From assembly GCA_013792075.1 (NCBI GenBank), contig VMSR01000095.1:23463-87462 (forward strand): DNA of 64,000 nucleotides, in the 5' to 3' direction. This document shows, one piece after another, positions 8,301-16,399 of this stretch. A program made the position numbers and the translations under genes. Under the pieces are notes generated by a model. That model was given only the letters and a program-made list of their open reading frames with translations. It ran no database searches and was not told where the DNA came from. Position 1 is the stretch's first letter. Each line of letters starts with the position of its first letter. Source of the DNA: Desulfobacula sp. GTDB taxonomy: Bacteria; Desulfobacterota; Desulfobacteria; Desulfobacterales; Desulfobacteraceae.

Positions 8301-9332
8301 ATGAAAAAAGGAAATAATTTTAATGTTAATTTTAAAGATATGTTGAGCGATATCAATGGAATAAACGAGGTATTGAAATATATTGGGCCGGATCAATTTC
8401 AAGTAGAAGAGATCCTTTCAAATTATGAAAAAAATGGTAACCGTTATGGCGTCATTTTTATGGCCAAAGACAATAAGACAAAGAAACAACAGAAAATTAT
8501 CATTGATGGAATTTATGGGGAACCAAATTCAAGACAGATAAAAGATCTGACCTATGGTTTTGGTGTTGATTGTGACAAACGAATAATACTTTATACTTTG
8601 GACAACCTTGATTCTAAAGTAAGAGAATATGAATATGATGGTGAAATGGCTGAAGGGTTCGCTATCATAAATAATGATTGTGGTATTGAAACGTATATAT
8701 TCAAAATGCTCCGCTATATAGTTGGTAATGGCCCCTTCCCTTTACAATTGAACGCTGAAGTGATTCCGGATGGTGAAAAGAAAACTCTGCATAAAATATT
8801 GCCTTCACTTCAGGAGTTTGAACAGGCAGAATTTGGGATATTTTATAATTATTCTTCTGATTGGAGGAACCCGCACCATATTGAACACCCAGAAAATTGG
8901 TTTGATAATTATTGGCATCTAATTTTTCAGGATATAAGTTTTCGATATCCTATCTGGACTGAAGACGGATTATTTTTACAAGGGGTATCAAAATCTGAAA
9001 TAGGCGACCTAGGCTTGAAGTGGTTTATGGACAGCAAAATAGGATTGCTTAAGAAATTTTTTGATAATCGTGAGATCCATATTAATACCCTGCCCTCTGG
9101 TAGAAATATAATGGAAATAAAATTGTGGGACAAACCAATTTCATATTTTGCAAAAACATCCATTAAAAATAAGGAAAGAATTGCTGAGGCTATACGAGGA
9201 TATGATAGTGTCACATTCGAATTCTTGGATAATCTTTTTGAAAGACAAATACCTGATAAAGAGGTCTTAAAAGATCTTGGTTATTTTCCTGAAAATGCGT
9301 TTATGGATTTGGATACAAAAATTTCAGCTTAG
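8301..9332 (+). CDS. unrecognised 343-residue protein, paralogue of the 6390 gene
   Basis: ATG 8301 behind AAAAAAGGAGAGAAATA. The protein is soluble, rich in aromatic residues in its middle part (EFGIFYNYSSDWRNPHH) and colinear with the 318-residue protein at 6390. The common parts are an N-terminal alpha/beta block with DGIYGEPNSRQIKDLTYGF, then a second strand DKRIILYTL, a central acidic-aromatic region, and C-terminal helices after KPISYFAKTSIKNKERI. Identity is low, so duplication is old or the two came from related elements. No known domain can be named with confidence. It ends shortly before a terminator. Confidence 0.6.
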   Translation: MKKGNNFNVNFKDMLSDINGINEVLKYIGPDQFQVEEILSNYEKNGNRYGVIFMAKDNKTKKQQKIIIDGIYGEPNSRQIKDLTYGFGVDCDKRIILYTLDNLDSKVREYEYDGEMAEGFAIINNDCGIETYIFKMLRYIVGNGPFPLQLNAEVIPDGEKKTLHKILPSLQEFEQAEFGIFYNYSSDWRNPHHIEHPENWFDNYWHLIFQDISFRYPIWTEDGLFLQGVSKSEIGDLGLKWFMDSKIGLLKKFFDNREIHINTLPSGRNIMEIKLWDKPISYFAKTSIKNKERIAEAIRGYDSVTFEFLDNLFERQIPDKEVLKDLGYFPENAFMDLDTKISA

Positions 9333-9348
9333 ATAAAAATAACAATTT

Positions 9349-9384
9349 AAAAGACCGGTTCTATTTCAGTTCCGGTCTTTTTTT
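9349..9384 (+). terminator. rho-independent terminator in front of the Gp37/Gp68-like gene
   Basis: AAAGACCGG pairs with CCGGTCTTTTTTT with an 13-base loop. The T-run runs straight into TATGGAG, the ribosome binding site of the next gene. Confidence 0.85.
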
Positions 9385-9396
9385 ATGGAGAACACT

Positions 9397-10137
9397 ATGA
9401 ATACAAACATAATCGACTGGTCAAAAAATTCCTGGAACCCTGTTTCAGGCTGTACCAAGATAAGTACAGGTTGCAAACACTGCTACGCTTATCGTATTGC
9501 ACTGGATCTTCAAAAGTCCGGAAAACCAAAATATGAAAACGGTTTTAAAGTGACCCTCCATCCACAATTATTAAGGGAACCCTTGAAATGGAAAGAACCT
9601 AAAAGAGTTTTTGTAAATTCAATGAGTGACCTTTTCCATGATGCAGTTCCAGACTTATTTATAAAATCTTGTTTTTATACAATGAGTTTAGCTGGCCAGC
9701 ATCAATTTTATGCGTTAACGAAAAGGTCCGAGCGGCTCTATTCAATGAGAAATGACCTTAACTGGATGAATAATATATGGATGGGAGTCTCAGTTGAAAC
9801 TGCTGATTATTTATATAGGATCGATCACTTACGAGCAACAGGTGCAGCGATTAAATTTCTTTCAATTGAACCATTGTTGGGACCCTTACCGGATATGGAT
9901 TTAACAGATATCAATTGGGTTATTGTTGGTGGAGAATCGGGCCCAGGAGCGCGGCCCATGAAAGAGGAATGGGTGCTCGATATTAGAGATCAATGTATTG
10001 CTGCAGGCGTGCCTTTCTTTTTCAAACAATGGGGTGGCGTGCATCGAGAAAAGAACGGGTGCCAGTTGAATGGGGAAGTATGGGACCAAATGCCAGAAAT
10101 TAAAGTCCCTGGGGAAGAGTTGTTGATGTGCATTTAA
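9397..10137 (+). CDS. phage Gp37/Gp68-like (DUF5131) radical-SAM-type protein
   Basis: 246 residues. The start is taken at ATG 9397, because the upstream ATG at 9385 forms part of the ribosome binding site GGAG. The N-terminus has the DUF5131 signature WNPVSGCTKISTGCKHCYA, a C-x6-GC-x2-C cluster site, and later HQFYALTKRSERL, WMGVSVET, FLSIEPLLG and WVIVGGESG, all typical. The family is related to radical SAM and spore photoproduct lyase-type proteins and is frequent in phages and genomic islands; its substrate is unknown. It is followed, on the opposite strand, by a second radical-SAM protein, suggesting a functional set. Confidence 0.88.
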   Translation: MNTNIIDWSKNSWNPVSGCTKISTGCKHCYAYRIALDLQKSGKPKYENGFKVTLHPQLLREPLKWKEPKRVFVNSMSDLFHDAVPDLFIKSCFYTMSLAGQHQFYALTKRSERLYSMRNDLNWMNNIWMGVSVETADYLYRIDHLRATGAAIKFLSIEPLLGPLPDMDLTDINWVIVGGESGPGARPMKEEWVLDIRDQCIAAGVPFFFKQWGGVHREKNGCQLNGEVWDQMPEIKVPGEELLMCI

Positions 10138-10196
10138 TTTCAAAAAAGCTAAACATGATGGCACTTAGGATTTTCGGATCTGCAGCGCCAAAAATC

Positions 10197-11744
10197 TTAA
10201 ATATCCATCCCCGGCTCTTTTGGAGGTTCTATGCCAAGAACTTTTTTGAAGCTGTCTTTCCATTTTAATTTTTTAAACAAATCCGGAGAGCTTTGAAATT
10301 CAGCATAAATTGCCTTGATTTTTTCATCAGTCTGCCCGGATTCAATAACATCGATTTGTTCAAGCAGGGGACTATCGTTATTTTCTTTGGCTTTCTTTTT
10401 CAAAGGATTTATGTGATTCATTTTGCCGATCCATATAAAATCCGTTACATACGGAACTAAATCAGTAGCAGCAGTCACAACATTGGCGGAATCAAGAAGA
10501 GGTTCCATGCTGACAGAAGTCTGAAACCCATTATCAAAAGCATATTTTAAAGACTCTTTCCGCTCCTCATATAAAGGTGCATTGGTATCCCAAAAGTGTA
10601 AAATACCATCATTGCTGGAACCGATGCTGAATCTGAAGAGGATGTCATCCTTATAATCGGAGGTTACGTCACAAATTTTTTTAATGCACTCCAGATTGGG
10701 TTTCGACACGATTAAAATTTCATTGCCAGCATCCAATAATTTTTCAAGGGCCTGAATATAAGCATCAACATTGGTCGGAGTAATATCATGGGAAGTGGGG
10801 AATCCAACCCGACCGGCATATAGCTTATATTTTTTATCGACATCCTTCTCACGGATCGTCTCATTCGCCCATTGTCCTTCTTGAACCTGCTTAAATTTAT
10901 ATGCCATGGATTTGGCATAACAGTATTTACAATCATTAGAACAGCCGGTGCAGATATTTACGTTGTTTTTACTTTCTGTCCATTCCTGAAAACCGACAAC
11001 TTTGGCAACCTTATTTTGTTTTTTATCTTTTTTTTCTGCTGATTTTAAAGCTTGATGGATTCTTTTAAGATTCCCCTCATAAAGAGCTTTTTCAATTGCT
11101 GCTTTTAAAAGACGAGCTTGCGTTTGAATTCTTATGGTTGTAAGTTTTTCAAAATCGAGCGTTTTCAGAATTTCTGGTTTCAGTTCCTCTGTTAAAGATA
11201 CAGTGATTCCGTCCAATTTTTGTTTTTCCTGGGATATTCGCTCCTGAAGAGTGCTGACAGAATATTCTTTTTCAGCGGCCTCTTCGATAAGACTGACCTT
11301 TGTGTCTTCGGGAAGATTGCCCGTATTTGTCAATTTTACTTTGTGACTGTGACCCAACTTTCCGTATGCGGAAACTTTACAGTATTTTCTTTCATCAATG
11401 GCCAGGTTAATTGAATCATACAACCATGTTTTTCCAGGGACATTGCCGGTATTATCGCCTTGAATTTTTTTAAAAAGCTGTAACAGGGACTCATTTTTAT
11501 TGAATTTTTTCTCTGTTGCCAGATTATAATCGCCATTGTAAAATTTTTCGATGAGATATTGTCCTGCTTCCAGCATGGCGCTGCGAAAGTGTCTGACAAA
11601 AACGCTTTTTAGATGTTCAAATGCCTCTTCAACGAGAGCATCTGTTGCTGTGACATCAGTTGCAATTTTGTCGAGGGCGATTTTTGTTTCTGCGGTATCC
11701 AAAAGGTATCCACTTTTGTTTGTTGTTTCATTTTTTTCCATCAT
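10197..11744 (-). CDS. radical SAM-like protein with an N-terminal helical DNA-binding-type region
   Basis: 515 residues from ATG 11744, chosen over an upstream in-frame TTG because GGAG lies five bases before it. The N-terminal half (about 1-240) is helical and contains SAYGKLGHSHKVKLTN followed by YSVSTLQERISQEK, a pattern seen in ParB-like and other plasmid DNA-binding proteins. The C-terminal half has a canonical CxxxCxxC site (ICTGCSNDCKYCYAKS, about residue 274) and SVSMEPLLDSANV and DFIWIGKMNH, resembling the DUF5131/SplB-like relatives. The gene lies 11 bases downstream of a DUF488-like gene in the same orientation. The fusion suggests a SAM-dependent chemistry directed to nucleic acid, which is inference. 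Confidence 0.75.
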   Translation of the reverse strand: MMEKNETTNKSGYLLDTAETKIALDKIATDVTATDALVEEAFEHLKSVFVRHFRSAMLEAGQYLIEKFYNGDYNLATEKKFNKNESLLQLFKKIQGDNTGNVPGKTWLYDSINLAIDERKYCKVSAYGKLGHSHKVKLTNTGNLPEDTKVSLIEEAAEKEYSVSTLQERISQEKQKLDGITVSLTEELKPEILKTLDFEKLTTIRIQTQARLLKAAIEKALYEGNLKRIHQALKSAEKKDKKQNKVAKVVGFQEWTESKNNVNICTGCSNDCKYCYAKSMAYKFKQVQEGQWANETIREKDVDKKYKLYAGRVGFPTSHDITPTNVDAYIQALEKLLDAGNEILIVSKPNLECIKKICDVTSDYKDDILFRFSIGSSNDGILHFWDTNAPLYEERKESLKYAFDNGFQTSVSMEPLLDSANVVTAATDLVPYVTDFIWIGKMNHINPLKKKAKENNDSPLLEQIDVIESGQTDEKIKAIYAEFQSSPDLFKKLKWKDSFKKVLGIEPPKEPGMDI

Positions 11745-11755
11745 TGTTCTCCATT

Positions 11756-12172
11756 TCAAGGCCTCGGTTCAACACCATCAATGTTAATAGCAGCCCCAAA
11801 TATTTCTTCAGCTATTCTCAAAAGAATTCTTCTATGACACGCTTTTGTCGGGCCTTCATAACAAACAAGGTAAATATCCTCGTTTTTGGATCTTTTAACA
11901 ATTGCTCCTAATTTTTTAAGTGCATTGCCGTCATTTAATATCTGTTTTCTAAATCTATTCTCATAATCACAAGATAGAAATGCAGTGTTGTGTGCTTCAA
12001 CAGATCCTTTACCAAATTTATTTTCTATGATTTGTTTTTCCTTCATAAAGTCATTTAATAGTTCTTCTGAAGGGGCAAGTTCATCATTACCTTTTTTTCT
12101 TGCAACAAAAACACAATCATTTTTGGATATATTATTTTTTTTTAAATTAGAAAGTCCTGTTTCGATTAGCAT
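11756..12172 (-). CDS. DUF488-like protein
   Basis: 138 residues. The segment IYLVCYEGPTKACHRRILL near the C-terminus matches the hallmark of DUF488 proteins (LLC-E-x-CHR), in which a Cys and the CHR residues are conserved. The family's activity is uncharacterised. The usual N-terminal YTIG..S motif is not obvious, so this is a divergent or shortened member. It is the first gene of a two-gene minus-strand unit with the radical-SAM protein downstream. Confidence 0.7.
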   Translation of the reverse strand: MLIETGLSNLKKNNISKNDCVFVARKKGNDELAPSEELLNDFMKEKQIIENKFGKGSVEAHNTAFLSCDYENRFRKQILNDGNALKKLGAIVKRSKNEDIYLVCYEGPTKACHRRILLRIAEEIFGAAINIDGVEPRP

Positions 12173-12571
12173 TGATTCCTTTCCTTGTATCTTGTTTTGA
12201 AAGCGGCAATCAAAATTATTTTAATAATTTTCAAATATTGGTGTTCATGTTGTCAACAACTTTTTATATATATGCTAATGACAATGGATAGCAAGGGCGA
12301 GGGTCAACATAATGGATATCCGCACCCTTGCTAAAGAAATTTTCCAGTCGAAAAACAAAAATATTTTTCCCCAGAACGCTCAAGATTACAATTGATATTC
12401 TTGATACTTGAAAGTCCGGTGAAGGTAAAGAATAGGATAATGATACTTGACTCCAGCACAAAGACTTTAGCCAGAAGTCTGGCGTCAATTTTTTATATAT
12501 AAAACGCTATAGGGAAGTTCTTAAAATAGCTTATCAATAATTTGGTTTAATCCTTTCCCAACATCAGCAAG
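12173..12571. other. gene-free stretch with two inverted repeats
   Basis: I see no convincing gene here. TAGCAAGGG (12289-12297) is repeated inverted as CCCTTGCTA (12325-12333), and GCCAGAAGTCTGGC (12470-12483) is a compact palindrome followed on the plus strand by AATTTTTTATAT. On the minus strand TTGACA (12256-12251) could be a -35 element for the DUF488 gene, but no good -10 hexamer lies at the right spacing. Confidence 0.4.
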
Positions 12572-14329
12572 CTAAAATGCAGGCATTTTAAACAACCGTC
12601 CATCATCTCCCCGATCATGCAACTCACGAATTATCTCATCTTCCTTGAAATATTCCTTAGCCCCTTGGTCATTGGATGGAACATCACTGTCAAGAACTGA
12701 AACAATCAATTGTAAGTCATTCTTTTTCGATTCAGAACGCCATAATTTTAAGATTCTTCTTTTAACCCGATCGTCAAGGCTTTCAAGCAATCCGTCATGG
12801 TAAACAAACCTATAAAACGATTCTTTTTTATGCAGAGAAAGAAGCATCAAATCAAATAAAGCCGCAAGAACCCTTTTGTAAGAAAACCCATCTGCGACAG
12901 AAGTCTGGTCCTTCAAGCCAATTTTAAATGAGGGGTTCCCTTCTTTGTTCATCTTCACAAAAAAGAAGGCTCCGATTCCCAAGACTTCGCCTTCATACTG
13001 GATAAAAAGTTCCACAGCTTTCAGCAGTTGTTCATTTCCACGAACACTTGTAAACGGTGCGATCTTTTTAGATAGTTCGTTTTTCTTTGCAATGGCATCA
13101 TCCAGCCGACCATTAAGCGCCTCAGCCATATCGATTTTAGTCAACCTTTCTTTGAGGACAGCCATTCGAGCTTCTTCTGCGGCATACATTTTTTGAAGCG
13201 ACTTGTATTTGTCAAACACCTTTTCCTCAAGGAGCATCTTGCTCAGCTTGGAAAGTGTTTCATTAAGACCGTTCAATTCAGATGAAATTTTTTCTCTTTT
13301 GGAAAGAAGATCCTTTTTTACTTTTTTTAAACGCTTTTTTCGTCCATCAGTCATTTGCTCATTAAGTTGTATTAACTCTTTATATGACTTTATCAACTTT
13401 TCCGGCATGTGGAATTCAATCTCATTATATATCTCAAGAATCTTATCCAAATCAAAATTGAATTCTGCTTTTAAAGATTTATTGATGGCTGAAATTCTCT
13501 GATCGTAAATATAGAGATTTCCATTAAGTTGAGAAATTTTTTCAGAAACATCATCAACAAGTTCCCTGTTGAGGTTTACATCAGCCTTCCTGAAATCAAA
13601 TTGATCTAGTTCCTCCAACATTTTGGCAAGCGATGTTTCAATCTGTGCAATTTCCGCCTCGAGTCCCTGGGAGCTTACTTTCGGAAGATCTTTTAATTCT
13701 TTTATGGCGTTCTGTATATTTTCAACGTCTTTATTAAATTCATATTTTGCTTTAACCAGATTTGAATCAATCCCTAAAAGGCCAGCTAAATAAGGTTTCC
13801 AATAAAGATCTCGTTCGCGAGAGGTGTTAACCTTGAACGTCTCTTCATACTGGGACTGTTTCCTAAGACAATACCGGAGACCTTTTCTATAACTAAAACC
13901 CATTTTCATAATCTCGATAAGTGACAATATCTCATCAAGTTTGGTCTTGGCAGCCTCCAGACCCAATTTAGAATACTCCCAGTCTGTCTCTTTTAAGGAC
14001 AGCAGATTTTCTTTATTCTGAGAGGTATGCAAATAAATTTTTTCATTTGGTGACCGACGAATTGTAATGAAAGAATTTTGAGAAATTTGCAATTCAAGGT
14101 AAAAAATAAACTCTTTAAAAACATCTTTGTTCAGAAAGAATTCGGCGCCTGGTTGTTTGAGCAACATATAATCAATCAGTTCGACCAGAAGTGTTTTCCC
14201 CAAACTGTGAGAATCTTTTTTTTCCAGGCCTTTTGTTACGCTGGCAAAAATTACATTTAATCCGGTTCTGAAACAAATTTCAGGGAATATCTTCTCATTA
14301 TTAGAATATAATTTCGACAATCTCAGCAT
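12572..14329 (-). CDS. ABC-3C system SMC-like ATPase (DUF2326)
   Basis: 585 residues. The N-terminus resembles RecN/SMC ATP-binding heads: GLNVIFASVT then SHSLGKTLLVELIDYML stands in the place of a Walker A loop (GKT). A long coiled-coil region follows (about 200-430). The C-terminal lobe has FVYHDGLLESLDDRVKRR and LQLIVSVLDSD, the DUF2326 pattern. DUF2326 ATPases are the sensor/motor of ABC-three-component conflict systems described from comparative genomics by Aravind and colleagues. The two small genes immediately upstream overlap it by a few bases, as expected for middle component and effector. Defence against phage or plasmids is the likely role. Confidence 0.82.
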   Translation of the reverse strand: MLRLSKLYSNNEKIFPEICFRTGLNVIFASVTKGLEKKDSHSLGKTLLVELIDYMLLKQPGAEFFLNKDVFKEFIFYLELQISQNSFITIRRSPNEKIYLHTSQNKENLLSLKETDWEYSKLGLEAAKTKLDEILSLIEIMKMGFSYRKGLRYCLRKQSQYEETFKVNTSRERDLYWKPYLAGLLGIDSNLVKAKYEFNKDVENIQNAIKELKDLPKVSSQGLEAEIAQIETSLAKMLEELDQFDFRKADVNLNRELVDDVSEKISQLNGNLYIYDQRISAINKSLKAEFNFDLDKILEIYNEIEFHMPEKLIKSYKELIQLNEQMTDGRKKRLKKVKKDLLSKREKISSELNGLNETLSKLSKMLLEEKVFDKYKSLQKMYAAEEARMAVLKERLTKIDMAEALNGRLDDAIAKKNELSKKIAPFTSVRGNEQLLKAVELFIQYEGEVLGIGAFFFVKMNKEGNPSFKIGLKDQTSVADGFSYKRVLAALFDLMLLSLHKKESFYRFVYHDGLLESLDDRVKRRILKLWRSESKKNDLQLIVSVLDSDVPSNDQGAKEYFKEDEIIRELHDRGDDGRLFKMPAF

Positions 14330-14574
14330 GCTGCTACCGATTTCTTAAGAGAGACGACATCACTATCATTACAGTATTCAATCTTTCCGATAAGGAAAAG
14401 AAAGCTTATCGCCTGAGTTATGTCCAATTCATTAATTTCGGAATAGTTTTGGACAGCATACGCAAGGAGGTCGTCCAAAGTCGCCTCATTTCTTTGCAGT
14501 AAACAATCAATGATTTGAGCAGTTACATTGATAAGGCAATAATTCAAGTTCATAAATCGGTGGGGTTCGAGCAT
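14323..14574 (-). CDS. ABC-3C middle component-like protein
   Basis: 83 residues, ATG 14574 behind AAGGGGAAAAT. It overlaps the 3' end of the upstream gene by 25 bases and the ATPase start by seven bases. The protein is a small all-helical/winged-helix-like adaptor: NYCLINVTAQIIDCLL, then LDDLLAYAVQNY, then ITQAISFLFLIGKIEY. This last segment, a helix ending in L..G.I.Y, is the usual recognition end of middle-component proteins in ABC-3C operons. Position and length support that identification. It probably bridges ATPase and effector. Confidence 0.75.
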   Translation of the reverse strand: MLEPHRFMNLNYCLINVTAQIIDCLLQRNEATLDDLLAYAVQNYSEINELDITQAISFLFLIGKIEYCNDSDVVSLKKSVAAC

Positions 14575-15167
14575 ATATTTTCCCCTTGTGTTTTTTTACC
14601 GATCAAACAACTTGCATATAAATAATAAAAAACCAAATTCACCACCGTTTCCTTGCCTTTTAGTTGGTCATATTGTGAATCAATCAAGGCATCCTCAATA
14701 TGCGATAACATTTTTTCAAATGTATCATAGTCTGACCTATTTATAAAGATTTTGTGATTCAGCGAACTGGCAATATTACCAATTTTTTTCTGTAAATCCT
14801 CGTTCTCGCGAAGCTTTAAAAATTTATCAAATTCATTAAAATATGGCTCAAAATGAACGGCAACCAATCCGTCATAAAAGGACTGAGTAAGTCCATTGAT
14901 TTTGTTTTTTTCTTCAACATCCACACTGGTAAAATCAGTTGCGTTTTTATTAATCTGCTTCGTAACCTTATCGATACTGACTATTACATCCCGCAAGCTA
15001 TTGGGATCAAATGTTATGCTCCCGACATGTGTTTTAACAAGATTTTTATAATCTGGATCTTTCAGGTGTATGTGTTTGTGTTCGCTTTGATCAATTTTTA
15101 CAGTCTGGGTACCATTTGCTCCCATCCCTTTTTTTTGATTAATGTTTATCTCAGATTTATTTTTCAT
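14550..15167 (-). CDS. ABC-3C C-terminal component with an N-terminal short beta motif
   Basis: About 205 residues from ATG 15167; an upstream TTG is possible. The N-terminus has INQKKGMGANGTQTVKI, a strand-glycine-strand motif, followed by a helical body (residues 35-200) that ends VNLVFYYLYASCLIG. Position and helical body suit the effector/C-terminal component of ABC-3C systems. No catalytic motif is visible. The ATG lies 11 bases inside the preceding membrane-protein gene, so translation is coupled. Notably the beta motif recurs in that membrane protein (INQKIGPFSKGDQKVKI), suggesting the two associate. Confidence 0.65.
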   Translation of the reverse strand: MKNKSEININQKKGMGANGTQTVKIDQSEHKHIHLKDPDYKNLVKTHVGSITFDPNSLRDVIVSIDKVTKQINKNATDFTSVDVEEKNKINGLTQSFYDGLVAVHFEPYFNEFDKFLKLRENEDLQKKIGNIASSLNHKIFINRSDYDTFEKMLSHIEDALIDSQYDQLKGKETVVNLVFYYLYASCLIGKKTQGENICSNPTDL

Positions 15168-15351
15168 TTTTATCAATTTGGCTATTGATTATTTTAACTT
15201 TTTGATCGCCTTTTGAAAAAGGGCCAATTTTTTGATTTATATGGATTTTATTTTTCTTTGTTTTATGGGTTTTAATGATTTGAAGAACCCCAATAAAAGT
15301 GGCTATAATAATTCCGATTATTGTGATCCAATTACCGGCAGACAATTCCAT
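15157..15351 (-). CDS. small single-span membrane protein of the ABC-3C operon
   Basis: 64 residues, first gene of the operon, ATG 15351 behind GCTGGAGGCCAA. Residues 7-26 (NWITIIGIIIATFIGVLQII) form one membrane span. They are followed by a basic stretch KTHKTKKNK and then the motif INQKIGPFSKGDQKVKI that is shared with the next protein. The tail would be cytoplasmic by the positive-inside rule. It could be the membrane-acting effector of the system or a membrane anchor. I know of no named family for it. Confidence 0.65.
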   Translation of the reverse strand: MELSAGNWITIIGIIIATFIGVLQIIKTHKTKKNKIHINQKIGPFSKGDQKVKIINSQIDKNEK

Positions 15352-16146
15352 TTGGCCTCCAGCGATCAGAAAAAAGTGATTAAAAAAACGCTTCCCTGAC
15401 GATTAGTAAATAACAGGAGTGACGTCAAGGAATAAGTATTATCTTATTATAAATATTGATTCCTTCAATTTTTTATTTTTTTTGTAAATAGGCAATTATA
15501 ACTTCACAAATTTTGAGTCCATTAGTTCTTTTTTTTATCCGAAAAAGAAAGTATGACTTTTTCCATTCATTATTGTGGATTCAATTTTAGTAAAAATCTG
15601 TTTTGATTTTTCATAGTATCTTAAAGATTACATACCGTGGGCTATGTCTATCAATCCGGTCTTTGAATTATGGCGGTTTTTCCCAAACTCAAAAGTCAAC
15701 CATACTTGCAACAAGCCTTGATAAAAATTTTCAATGAAAATTGTTCAGCTTTGCATCGGTATCTTTAATATTTCAATCAGCGGACTCTATCTATACATCC
15801 GCTCATATACTCCCCCAAAAGCATTGAAGTTACTTCCTGCAATTTTTAACAGATCATCATTTCATATCCAGTCAAATCGCCTTTTTCAATAATATACAAC
15901 TCAAATCCATAACACAGCGGCCCGGTGCTGTGAGTGGCCAATTTTTACAGTTTGAAAAGAAATCCGATCTCAAAAAAAAATTTGTACCCAAAATCCCAAA
16001 ATATACCCTCAAATCCTCCCAAATACCTCCAAAATCACCCAAAAATCCATTTAAAACAGCCACAACTATATATATAAATAACTATAGAAACCTATCCAAC
16101 CTGCCATTTTTAACCCCAAAACCCAATCCAAAAAGGAGACTCAATA
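15352..16146. other. 795-base intergenic stretch with a G-free CA-rich tract
   Basis: This is the divergent region between the ABC-3C operon and the plus-strand element genes. No gene is convincing in it. Bases 15985-16058 contain no G at all on the plus strand; the complementary strand reads five GGG runs separated by AT-rich spacers. The leader close to 16147 is also G-poor until AAAAAGGAG. The tract could be an unstructured RNA leader, a single-strand origin or a G-quadruplex-forming strand. Confidence 0.45.
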
Positions 16147-16371
16147 ATGGAACTTTTAACAAACCCCTGGTTTATTGTATTCACAGGGATCAACATTGCG
16201 GCCCTGATCTACCTGGCCATTAAATTTCGTTACAAATCAAAAAAAGAACCCCTTCTCTTTGAAAAACTCAGAGATGCAGGCATCTTTCCAACGCTCAGAA
16301 TCCCACCCAAATCATCTGACCTGGAAGGAGGTGATCCAGAAAACTGCAACCCAAGCAACGATAACACTTAA
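16147..16371 (+). CDS. small membrane protein, unrecognised
   Basis: 74 residues, ATG 16147 behind AAAAAGGAGACTCAATA. A single membrane span (FIVFTGINIAALIYLAI, about residues 9-26) is followed by a basic, Lys-rich cytoplasmic stretch. The tail is polar and acidic. It has no recognised domain. It is the first gene of the plus-strand block that leads to ssb and the recombination genes, separated by 28 bases from the next gene, another membrane protein. Confidence 0.6.
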   Translation: MELLTNPWFIVFTGINIAALIYLAIKFRYKSKKEPLLFEKLRDAGIFPTLRIPPKSSDLEGGDPENCNPSNDNT

Positions 16372-16399
16372 CCCATAACCAAAAAAGGAAAAACGCCTA

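Noticed and set aside
9385..9399. ATG 9385 as start of the DUF5131 gene
   Set aside because: It overlaps the GGAG ribosome binding site that serves ATG 9397.
12264..12488. 74-codon minus-strand reading frame between the DUF488-like and ABC-3C genes
   Set aside because: Atypical composition, no ribosome binding site, and inverted repeats inside; probably non-coding.
15960..16060. CCC-AAA-rich tract that at first looked like a short tandem repeat or CRISPR-like array
   Set aside because: Spacing is irregular and no unit of constant length recurs; described as a base-skewed tract instead.
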